Part shown: positions 57,497 to 64,000 of the stretch, in pieces
Numbering within the stretch: the stretch's first letter is position 1
How the letters are laid out: each line of letters begins with the position of its first letter
The notes under the pieces: model-generated
Told to the model about the DNA's origin: nothing
The model's input: only the letters and a program-made list of their open reading frames with translations
The model's database searches: none
Translations under genes and position numbers: made by a program
Virus record (IMG/VR): IMGVR_UViG_3300044733_000695
Span: 1-64,000 of that record
DNA length: 64,000 nucleotides
Origin: a virus
Strand: one strand, 5' to 3'

Positions 57497-60132
57497 TGGC
57501 CAACGTCAACGGCACCGAGATCGACCTGATGCCGACCGATGGGATGCGCACGGAGGCGCAGCGTTATCGCGACTGGAAGAGCGAAGGCCAGCAGGGCGGC
57601 ACTGAGGTTGCTGCGACTAGGGCCAGCCAGATTTTAAGCGGTGATGAACTGTCGCCTGACACTGTCATCACAATGGCGGCGTGGTTCGCGCGGCATGAGG
57701 TGGACAAACAAGGCGAGGGCTTCAGTCCTGATCAAGATGGCTATCCGTCACCGGGCCGTGTCGCATGGGCGGCATGGGGCGGCGATGCTGGGCAGAGTTG
57801 GTCGAATGGCAAGGCAGATAGAATCAAGGCATTACAAGAGAGAAGCGCTGTGGAGATGGAGCGCCCCTATCCGAATGAGCACGCTGCGCGATTGAAAGAT
57901 CCCGGGCAGTATGACTCGCTGCGCCGTGTGAATGACGAAGGCGGCAACGGTGTGGATTTCATCTATGGGATCAAGGAAGGCGAGAGCGAGGTACAGGCGA
58001 TCCGGTTCCGCAGCTCGGTTTTTACCGTTGATGAGGCGCGCGCGTGGCTGGCTGATCATGACTTCGAGCCGATCGAGTTCGAGGAGGCCACCGGCGATGG
58101 GCAGGCTGATCGCGCCGAACCTGGCAGCCTGAGCGTTGGCGACTTCGTCCGCTGGGATTCAAGTGGCGGCACTGCTCAGGGCCAGATCGAGCGGATCGAG
58201 CGCGATGGCCAGATTGATGTGCCGAATGCTGATGTGGTCATCAACGGGACCCCGGATGATCCAGCAGCGCTGATCCAGATTTTTCGAGAGGTTGATGGCA
58301 ATTGGGAGAGCACGCCAGTCCGTGTGGCGCATCGCTTCAGCACGCTGAACAAGATCGACGCCCTGCGCTCCATGCCTGGCATCGGCAAGCACCAACGCGC
58401 CGAACTGACCACCTTCGACGAAGTGGAGGATCGGACCTATGAGTTCCCCTTCAGCTCTGAGTTCCCTGTTGCGCGCTACTTCGGCAACGAGATCCTGAGC
58501 CATGAGGCTGATGCGGCAGATCTGAGCCGTTTGAACGATGGCGCGCCGCTGCTGTTCAATCACAACCCTGACCGTGTGATCGGTGTGGTTGAGCGCGCGA
58601 GGATCGACAGCAAAGGACGGCGCGGCTATGCGCGGGTGCGGTTCAGCCGCAACCCGTTCGCTCAGGAAGTCCTAAGCGACGTGAAGGACGGCGTTCTACG
58701 GAACGTGTCCTTTGGCTACTCCATCGACAAAATGGAGGAGCGTGGCAGCGGCGACTATGTCGCTACTGCCTGGGCACCTTACGAGGTGTCGATCGTCAGC
58801 GTTCCCGCTGACAAAACCGTGGGCATCGGCCGCGCGTTGACGCCCACAGAACCCGCTGCTTCGGCAGCACCATCCCACGATCCCATTCCTTCAATGGAAA
58901 CCAACACCACCGATCTGGCCGTGGTGCGGGCCGAAGCCATCGAGGCTGAGCGCACCCGCATCGCTGAGATCTCCGCCCTGTGCGACAAGCATGGGATGGG
59001 CGATCTGGGCCGCCAGCTGGTCGAGTCTGGTCGTTCAATCGACGAGGCCCGGGCTGCTGTTCTTGACAAAATGAACATTCCCCAGGAACCCGTCACCATG
59101 AGCGCCGCCGATCTCGGCATGAGCGAGAAGGAAGCCCGCAGCTTCTCCTTCTTGCGTGCCATCAACTATCTGTCCAACCCGACCGATCGCTCGGCCCGCG
59201 AGGCTGCTGCGTTCGAGATCGAAGCATCTGAAGCCGCTGCTGCCAAGCTCGGCCGCCAGTCCCGTGGCATCACCATCCCTCAGGATGTGTTGCGTCGTGA
59301 CCTGAACGTTGGCGCTGCCACCGCCGGCGGCAACCTGGTCGAGACCATGCTCGACGCTGGCAGCTTCATCGACCTGCTGCGCAACGCTTCGGCACTGGAT
59401 CAAGCTGGCGCCACCGTGCTGACCGGCCTGACCGGCAACGTCGCCATCCCCCGCCAGTCGGGTGCTGCCACCGCCTACTGGGTGGCTGAGAGCGGCGCTC
59501 CTACCGAGTCGCAGCAGACCGTGGATCAGGTCAGCCTGACCCCCAAGACCGTGGCTGCTTACACCGACTACAGCCGCCGTCTGATGATCCAGTCCTCCAT
59601 AGACGTGGAGAACATGGTTCGCACTGATCTCGCCAGCGTTCTGGCGCTCAAGATCGACCTGGCTGGCCTGTATGGCACAGGTAGCAACAGCGAGCCCCTG
59701 GGCCTCAAGTTCACCACCGGCATCGGCACCGAGAACTTTGCAGCTGCTGCTCCCACCTTCGAGGAAGTGGTGGCACTCGAGAGCGACGTGGCAACCGCCA
59801 ACGCACTGCTCGGAAGCCCTGTCTACCTGATGAACGCTGCCATGCGCGGCGGCCTCAAGACCACCAAGAAGGACGCCGGTTCCGGCATGTTCGTCATGGA
59901 GGGCAACGAGGTCAACGGTTACCGCGGCGTGCTGTCCAACCAAGTGGCAGCCGGCGATCTGTGGTTCGGCAACTTTGCCGACCTGATCATCGGTTACTTC
60001 AGCGGCCTCGACATCATGGTTGACCCCTACAGCAACAGCACCAGCGGCACGGTTCGCGTGGTTGCTATGCAGGATGTGGACATCGCCGTCCGCCATCCTG
60101 AGTCCTTCAGCCGCGGCGCTGACACCCTCTGA
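57496..60132 (+). CDS. Four-part protease-scaffold-major capsid polyprotein
   Basis: This 878-residue protein joins several parts. Residues 1-105 form a small domain with MAAWFARHEVDK...GYPSPGRVAWAAWGGDAGQSW, and 120-200 another with PYPNEHAARLKDPGQYDSLRR. An HVA1/Tudor-like domain occupies about 212-290 (SVGDFVRWDSSGGTAQGQIERI). An HK97-type prohead protease follows at about 310-450, with His356 in FNHNPDRVIG and Ser405 in NVSFGYSI. A helical delta region lies at about 470-550, and an HK97-fold capsid from about 560 (RSRGITIPQDVLRRDL-like, TVAAYTDYSRRLMIQSSIDVENMVRTDLA). It must be cut by its own protease before maturation. Such complete fusion is uncommon. Confidence 0.88.
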   Translation: MANVNGTEIDLMPTDGMRTEAQRYRDWKSEGQQGGTEVAATRASQILSGDELSPDTVITMAAWFARHEVDKQGEGFSPDQDGYPSPGRVAWAAWGGDAGQSWSNGKADRIKALQERSAVEMERPYPNEHAARLKDPGQYDSLRRVNDEGGNGVDFIYGIKEGESEVQAIRFRSSVFTVDEARAWLADHDFEPIEFEEATGDGQADRAEPGSLSVGDFVRWDSSGGTAQGQIERIERDGQIDVPNADVVINGTPDDPAALIQIFREVDGNWESTPVRVAHRFSTLNKIDALRSMPGIGKHQRAELTTFDEVEDRTYEFPFSSEFPVARYFGNEILSHEADAADLSRLNDGAPLLFNHNPDRVIGVVERARIDSKGRRGYARVRFSRNPFAQEVLSDVKDGVLRNVSFGYSIDKMEERGSGDYVATAWAPYEVSIVSVPADKTVGIGRALTPTEPAASAAPSHDPIPSMETNTTDLAVVRAEAIEAERTRIAEISALCDKHGMGDLGRQLVESGRSIDEARAAVLDKMNIPQEPVTMSAADLGMSEKEARSFSFLRAINYLSNPTDRSAREAAAFEIEASEAAAAKLGRQSRGITIPQDVLRRDLNVGAATAGGNLVETMLDAGSFIDLLRNASALDQAGATVLTGLTGNVAIPRQSGAATAYWVAESGAPTESQQTVDQVSLTPKTVAAYTDYSRRLMIQSSIDVENMVRTDLASVLALKIDLAGLYGTGSNSEPLGLKFTTGIGTENFAAAAPTFEEVVALESDVATANALLGSPVYLMNAAMRGGLKTTKKDAGSGMFVMEGNEVNGYRGVLSNQVAAGDLWFGNFADLIIGYFSGLDIMVDPYSNSTSGTVRVVAMQDVDIAVRHPESFSRGADTL

Positions 60133-60338
60133 TGTTGATCGAGGTCCTACGGCAAACGATGCTGGCGGGCCGGGTGGTTCGTGTTGGGGATGTCATTGAG
60201 GCATCCCCTTCCGACGCCAAGCTATTGATCGGCATCGGCAAAGCAATCGAGGCCGCCGCCCAGGTGGCCGATGTGGTTGAGACTATTGCTCAGCCGCCCC
60301 GCAAACCATCATCCCCTCGACGGAGGGCGAAACCATGA
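60132..60338 (+). CDS. Unknown 68-aa protein after capsid
   Basis: The protein LIEVLRQTMLAGRVVRVGDVIEASPSDAKLLIGIGKAIEAAAQVADVVETIAQPPRKP is of a small family found behind capsid genes in lambda-like phages (VRxGDVIEASxxDAKxLIxxGKA). It probably contributes to head completion. Its end is proline- and Arg-rich. Confidence 0.65.
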   Translation: MLIEVLRQTMLAGRVVRVGDVIEASPSDAKLLIGIGKAIEAAAQVADVVETIAQPPRKPSSPRRRAKP

Positions 60339-60724
60339 CCATTCACAACCTCGGATCTAAAACCGATCTGCTCGAGCTGCATAACAATGCAGTGGTCGCA
60401 TCGACCGGCGCTGGCACACCCGCCAACGTTGACCTGGTCGATTACGAAGGCGACGTTGCCTTCATCATTGACGCAGCTGCCGCTGGCTCTGGCGTCACCC
60501 TGACCGCCAAGATTCAGCACAGCAACACCACCACCGCTGGCGACTTCGTCGATGTGACCGGTGGCGGCTTCACTGCTGCTGCTGCTAACACCGCCTTCCA
60601 GGAGAAGATTTACCTGAACAGCAACGACCTGCGTCGTTATGTTCGCGTGCTCTTCACGGTGACCGGCGGCACTGGCACCGGCGCTGTTTCCGTGGTCGCT
60701 CTCGGCTCGAAGAAGTACAGCTGA
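60335..60724 (+). CDS. Probable capsid decoration protein, phage B
   Basis: A 129-residue, Thr/Ala-rich, beta protein (TKTDLL-like start, VDYEGDVAFIIDAAAAGSGVTLTAKIQHSNTTTAGDFVDVTGGGFTAA...YLNSNDLRRYVRVLFTVTGGTGTGAVSVVAL). It has the C-ending codon bias of highly expressed genes and the position of a decoration protein, like 15825-16244 in phage A. Confidence 0.65.
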   Translation: MTIHNLGSKTDLLELHNNAVVASTGAGTPANVDLVDYEGDVAFIIDAAAAGSGVTLTAKIQHSNTTTAGDFVDVTGGGFTAAAANTAFQEKIYLNSNDLRRYVRVLFTVTGGTGTGAVSVVALGSKKYS

Positions 60725-61002
60725 TGGCGATCACGGAAGATCTGGACATCTTCCTGGCAGACTTCGGCGTCAGCTGCACAGCTGGCGCCGTTACTGCTAA
60801 TGGGATTTTGGACATGCCGAGCCAGATCCTGAGCGATGGCATGGTGCTCAGCACTGACTACACCTTGACGGCACGGGCATCCAACTTCGGCACCTTGATC
60901 CGCGGCAGCTCTATCACGGTTGATGGCGCGGCCTACACCGTGCGCGAGACGATGCTGATCGATGACGGCAAGTTTGTTCAGATCGCTTTGCAGAAGACAT
61001 GA
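60724..61002 (+). CDS. Head-tail joining protein, lambda FII-like
   Basis: The 92-residue protein (ITEDLDIFLADFGVSCTAGAVTANGILDMPSQILSDGMVLSTDYTLTARASNFGTLIRGSSITVDGAAYTVRETMLIDDGKFVQIALQ) has the FII pattern: FxxDFG near the start and YxVREtmLIDDG at the end. It closes the head and binds the tail. Confidence 0.78.
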   Translation: MAITEDLDIFLADFGVSCTAGAVTANGILDMPSQILSDGMVLSTDYTLTARASNFGTLIRGSSITVDGAAYTVRETMLIDDGKFVQIALQKT

Positions 61003-61637
61003 GCAGCCCCTTCAAGGTCAACACACGCAGCCAGTGGGCAACGCTGAACCCGGTGCTGATGGCCGGCGAGCCTGGCCTTGAAAGTGACACCAGCAACCTA
61101 AAGATTGGCAACGGCCGGTCGCCATGGTCAAGCCTGCCGTATCACGGCTGTCCTGGCTATTGGGGCTCTTTCTGGGATGGCACATCGCAAGTGGCGGCGC
61201 TGGCTAACACGGCCTACGCAATCAAGCTGCGGCAAGCTGACAACGCCAGTCGGGCCGTAAGAATCATCTCAGACGGCCGCATCACGGTCGATCACGCTGG
61301 CGTGTACAGCCTCACGTTCTCGATCCAGTTCAGCAATACGGACAACGAAATTCACGACATCAACGTCTGGTTGCGCAAGAACAACGAAGGCAGCGCTGGT
61401 GACGTGCCGGCCAGCGACAGCCGATTTAGCATCATCGCAAGGCATGGCAACGTTGACGGCAACGTGATTGGTTGCGTTAACTTCGTCACTCCCCTGGCCG
61501 CAAACGACTACATCGAGCTGATGTGGATGACCAGCAACGTGGCGGCGTACATCCACGCGGAGCCAGCTGAAACCAGTCCGCCGCATCCCAGCATTCCTGG
61601 GATCATCTGCACTGTTGTCCAAGTCGCATCGGCTTAA
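60999..61637 (+). CDS. C1q/jelly-roll type virion fibre protein
   Basis: The 212-residue protein has an N-terminal fibre module (NTRSQWATLNPVLMAGEPGLESDTSNLKIGNGRSPWSSLPY), a very common start of phage fibres, then a jelly-roll domain (ITVDHAGVYSLTFSIQFSNTDNEIHDINVWLRKN, VNFVTPLAANDYIELMWMTSNVAAYIHAEPAE). It is encoded among head-neck genes rather than tail fibre genes, so it may decorate the head or neck. Confidence 0.72.
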   Translation: MSSPFKVNTRSQWATLNPVLMAGEPGLESDTSNLKIGNGRSPWSSLPYHGCPGYWGSFWDGTSQVAALANTAYAIKLRQADNASRAVRIISDGRITVDHAGVYSLTFSIQFSNTDNEIHDINVWLRKNNEGSAGDVPASDSRFSIIARHGNVDGNVIGCVNFVTPLAANDYIELMWMTSNVAAYIHAEPAETSPPHPSIPGIICTVVQVASA

Positions 61638-61640
61638 GCC

Positions 61641-62072
61641 ATGGCCACCAAACGCGAGACCATCCTGGCGGCGATCCGCACGGCGTTAACCAATACAACT
61701 GGCGTCAGCACGCGGATCTACCGCAGCCGCGTCGAGCCGTTAACCAGAGGCGAGCTGCCGGCAATCGTGGTCGAACCGATCAGCGACACGGCCGAGCAGA
61801 ACACCAGCCTGCCGACGCTGGACTGGACGCTGACCGTTCGGATCTCGGTGATCGTCCGCGGTAACATCCCGGACCAAGTGGCTGATGCAACAGTCGAAAG
61901 CCTGCACGCCAAGGTGATGGCCGATCTCACCCTTGGCGGCAATGCCTACGATGTGCAGCCCGTTTCGGTTTCTTTTGATCTGGTCGAGGCTGATCAGCCA
62001 AGCGGTGTGATCAGTTGCGACTACGCTGTCAGGTATCGGACCAGAGTGGCCGATCTATCCCTCAGCCCGTAG
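61641..62072 (+). CDS. Tail terminator, gpU-like, phage B
   Basis: The 143-residue protein (RETILAAIRTALTNTTGVSTRIYRSRVEPLTRGELPAIVVEPISDTAEQ...LDWTLTVRISVIVRGNIPDQVADATVESLHAKVMADLTL...ADQPSGVISCDYAVRYRTRVADLS) matches the phage minor tail U/tail terminator pattern. It caps the tube and joins it to the head. Confidence 0.8.
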   Translation: MATKRETILAAIRTALTNTTGVSTRIYRSRVEPLTRGELPAIVVEPISDTAEQNTSLPTLDWTLTVRISVIVRGNIPDQVADATVESLHAKVMADLTLGGNAYDVQPVSVSFDLVEADQPSGVISCDYAVRYRTRVADLSLSP

Positions 62073-62083
62073 CAGCTACGATA

Positions 62084-62245
62084 ATGGACGAACACAAAGG
62101 CCAGGGCGGCAGCTATCTGGTCGATCCCAAAACCGGCAAGCGAAAGCTCGTCGAGCGGACCCAGCCGGCCCCTCATCCAACCTCCGAGGTAGCCTCCGAT
62201 GGCATCAGTTCTGACTCGCCGACGCCTGATTCTGGCGAAGATTGA
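62084..62245 (+). CDS. 53-aa small phage protein
   Basis: From ATG 62084 the protein DEHKGQGGSYLVDPKTGKRKLVERTQPAPHPTSEVASDG is a familiar small protein of tail operons (GGSYxxDPKTGxRxLVERT). It overlaps the tail tube gene by 47 bases in another frame. Function unknown. Confidence 0.68.
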   Translation: MDEHKGQGGSYLVDPKTGKRKLVERTQPAPHPTSEVASDGISSDSPTPDSGED

Positions 62246-63137
62246 AAGTACATACGGGACCGACTCTTCGCCGACCGGCAGCAGCAACGCGATCCTGGTG
62301 CGCAATCTTGAGATCCAGCCGCTGGTTGCTGACACGGTGAACCGCGATCTGGTGCGGCCGTACATGGGCCAAGCCGATCAACTGCTGGCGCAGGTTCGCG
62401 TTGAAGTCAGCTTTGAGGTTGAGCTGGCCGGTTCTGGCACTGCTGGCACCGCCCCCGCTTATGGTCCGGTGCTCCGCAGCTGCGGCCTGAGCGAGACGCT
62501 GGTCACCAGCACCAGCGCCACTTACGCGCCCGAGAGCGCTGGCTTTGAGAGCTGCACCATTCACTACCACGAAGACGGCATCCGTCACAAGCTGACGGGC
62601 TGCCGCGGCACCTTTGAGATCACCGGTGAAGTTGGTCAGATCCCTGTCATCGCGTTCACGATGACCGGCATCTACAACGCCCCCACGGACGAGACTCTGC
62701 CGACCCCCACCTATGCCAACCAAGCGGCCCCGCTGCTGTTCAAGCAGGGCAACACAACCAGCTTCGATATCTTCTCCTATAGCGGCTGTATGCAGTCTTA
62801 CAGCTTCTCGATGGCGAACGATGTCATCTATCGCGAGCTGGTCGGCTGCACCAAGGAGATCCTGATCACCAACCGCGCACCTAACGGCACCGTTGTGATC
62901 GAGGCCCCAACCATCGCGGCTAAGGACTTCTTCACGGCAGCCACTGGCAGCAGCACTGGCAGCATTGACTTCCAGCACGGCACAACTGCAGGGAACATCG
63001 TCACGATCACGACCGCTCAGTCTGACCTGGGCAACCTGACCTACAGCGATCAGGACGGGATCCAGATGCTGAACATCCCCTTTATTGCGGTTCCGACCAG
63101 TGCAGGCAATGATGAGCTGTCAATCGTCTACACCTGA
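62199..63137 (+). CDS. Major tail tube protein, phage B
   Basis: The 312-residue protein (LILAKIESTYGTDSSPTGSSNAILVRNLEIQPLVADTVNRDLVRPYMG, YHEDGIRHKLTGCRGTFEITGEVGQIPVIAFTMTGIY) is of the phage tail tube family found in many lambda-like siphophages. It stacks into the tube. It is unrelated at sequence level to the duplicated short tube proteins of phage A. Confidence 0.85.
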   Translation: MASVLTRRRLILAKIESTYGTDSSPTGSSNAILVRNLEIQPLVADTVNRDLVRPYMGQADQLLAQVRVEVSFEVELAGSGTAGTAPAYGPVLRSCGLSETLVTSTSATYAPESAGFESCTIHYHEDGIRHKLTGCRGTFEITGEVGQIPVIAFTMTGIYNAPTDETLPTPTYANQAAPLLFKQGNTTSFDIFSYSGCMQSYSFSMANDVIYRELVGCTKEILITNRAPNGTVVIEAPTIAAKDFFTAATGSSTGSIDFQHGTTAGNIVTITTAQSDLGNLTYSDQDGIQMLNIPFIAVPTSAGNDELSIVYT

Positions 63138-63142
63138 TCCGC

Positions 63143-63487
63143 GTGGCATTCGTCCTAAAAAAGTCTGGCTCTTACAGCTGGCCGGTCCATTTCGACATTC
63201 CAGTCGATGGCGGCCGCTTTGAGCGCCAGACCTTTGACTGTGAGTTCAAGCAGATCTCTCAGACCCGCATCCGGGAGATCAGTGAAGGCATCGGGTCCGA
63301 TGGCATGACTGATGGCGATGTGGCCGCCGAAGTCTTGGTCGGATGGTCTGGCGTTACCGATGACAACGGTAAGGACGTGCCATTCAGCCAAAGCGCTTTG
63401 GCAGATCTGCTGGAGGTTCCAATGTTGGCTGGCGCGATCGTGCTGGCTTACTTCGACAGTCTGCAGGGAGCCAAGCGAAAAAACTGA
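63143..63487 (+). CDS. Tail assembly chaperone, short form (gpG-like), phage B
   Basis: The 114-residue protein (FVLKKSGSYSWPVHFDIPVDGGRFERQTFDCEFKQISQTRIREISEG...VLVGWSGVTDDNGKDVPFSQSALADLLEVPMLAGAIVLAYFDSLQGAKRKN) fits the lambda G family of phage tail assembly chaperones. The TGA lies immediately after the slippery site A AAA AAC. Start GTG 63143. Confidence 0.78.
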   Translation: MAFVLKKSGSYSWPVHFDIPVDGGRFERQTFDCEFKQISQTRIREISEGIGSDGMTDGDVAAEVLVGWSGVTDDNGKDVPFSQSALADLLEVPMLAGAIVLAYFDSLQGAKRKN

Positions 63488-63813
63488 TAGAGGCCGCCGA
63501 GCATTGGGCAGGTGGCAGCGTCGTCGATCAAACAGCCGACGATGCGGCCGCCTTTGGCCTTGCCTTGCCTGATCCGGAGCGGCCGCAAGATCTCGACTTT
63601 GAAGTCCTGCCAGAAAACTGGCCTACGATCCAGATGTTCTTGCGCGTCCAAACTCAATGGCGCACAGCCATGAACGGCTTGGTCGGACTTGACTATGGTG
63701 CAGTTGAGTGGCTCTTTAGACTGTATGCAGTGGACGACCCACGCGCGCTGCTGGAGGGGCTGCAAGTGATGGAGGCCGCCGCCATCGTAAAACTTAACGA
63801 TCAGGGGAAATGA
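63143..63813 (+). CDS. Tail assembly chaperone, frameshifted long form (gpGT-like), phage B
   Basis: A -1 shift on A AAA AAC (63478-63484) continues with LIEAAEHWAGG, DDAAAFGLALPDPERPQDLDFEVLPEN and MFLRVQTQWRTAMNGLVGLDYGAVEWLFRLYAVDDPRALLEGLQVMEAAAIV. The part ending ...GLDYGAVEWLFRLY is the DUF1799-type T domain. The whole product has about 223 residues. TTG 63565 could start the second part alone, but the open frame from the slip site and the perfect heptamer favour frameshifting. Confidence 0.82.
63478..63484 (+). promoter_or_regulatory. Slippery heptamer A AAA AAC
   Basis: In frame with the short form of the chaperone, directly before its TGA. A downstream hairpin was not modelled. Confidence 0.75.
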
Positions 63814-63814
63814 G

Positions 63815-64000
63815 ATGGCGCTGAACCGTGACGCGGCATTTCGACTTAAGGTCAACGTTGACGGCGCCAACCAGATCAGCGCGTTCAGCCGCAGCCTGAA
63901 GGGCCTTGAAGGCACGGCTCAGTTGAGCAAGACCCAGCTGGGCCAGATGAACATCCAGATCAACCGCATGGCGCGGGAGGCTGGAAATACGACCGCAGGG
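63815..64000 (+). CDS. Tail tape measure protein, N-terminus, phage B (partial)
   Basis: The gene begins ATG 63815, one base after the chaperone stop, and runs off the edge. The 62 visible residues (ALNRDAAFRLKVNVDGANQISAFSRSLKGLEGTAQLSKTQLGQMNIQINRM) show the usual start of tape measure proteins, with V-G-x-xxI-xFxxxL followed by a helical region. The full protein and the rest of phage B lie outside the window. Confidence 0.75.
   Translation, partial: MALNRDAAFRLKVNVDGANQISAFSRSLKGLEGTAQLSKTQLGQMNIQINRMAREAGNTTAG

Noticed and set aside
59035-60096. 353-residue open frame antisense to the capsid part of the polyprotein
   Set aside because: Same cause: mirror of a codon-biased capsid gene. 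No neighbours in that direction.

Overview
The window reads as tailed-phage (siphovirus) DNA from end to end. It holds no rRNA, tRNA, CRISPR array, transposase or integrase that I can see, and no clear host gene. The likely host is a cyanobacterium, probably of the Synechococcus/Cyanobium kind. The case rests on a primary-type sigma factor (34866-35879) that looks like the cyanobacterial SigA/group-2 family, on several small proteins I recognise from cyanophages (for example 31759-31896 and 32159-32299), and on scattered copies of the HIP1 palindrome GCGATCGC (20744, 27521, 41030, 46021, 48226, 54871).

There are two different but related phage genomes in a row. Phage A occupies about 1-40567 and looks complete. 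Phage B starts at about 40568 and runs off the right edge inside its tape measure gene. The junction is a 108-base sequence present identically at 1-108 and 40568-40675. A complete gene set lies between the copies, so phage A is probably a circular or circularly permuted genome of about 40.6 kb. It was joined to phage B either by the assembler or as a tandem element.

Phage A, left to right: a leftward nuclease/helicase/HNH group (39-2894); a rightward PrimPol-VapE replication protein followed by iteron-like repeats that may be the origin (5177-5412); a sliding clamp and a ParB-methyltransferase; terminase, portal and head genes (8.3-17.9 kb); lambda-like tail genes including a G/GT frameshift, tape measure, M-L-K-I-J and a fibre (18-30 kb); small cyanophage-type genes, a holin-like gene with a predicted frameshift, and a two-domain endolysin (30.3-33.5 kb); a phosphoesterase and HNH protein; then a leftward early operon running from 40.4 kb down to the sigma factor at 34.9 kb. 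That operon carries RecE/RecT-like recombination proteins, SSB, dCTP deaminase and many small regulators.

Phage B carries the same early functions in a different order: a small protein + HNH pair, a leftward string of overlapping microgenes, dCTP deaminase, RecT/RecE, then a rightward helicase, VRR-NUC and PrimPol-VapE with their own iteron-like repeats. Its packaging and head module is unrelated to that of phage A and follows lambda order: Nu1, A, W, B, a protease-capsid polyprotein, FII-like, U-like, tail tube, G/GT and tape measure.

Replication in both phages seems to rely on their own primase/helicase plus the host polymerase, which phage A could load through its own clamp. The most unusual items are a Hint (intein-like) domain inside the phage A tail-tip protein J, a predicted -1 frameshift that extends a holin-like protein, conserved membrane microproteins (one with a HHxHPACH tail, one a membrane-anchored helix-turn-helix), and paired phage-specific iteron sets.
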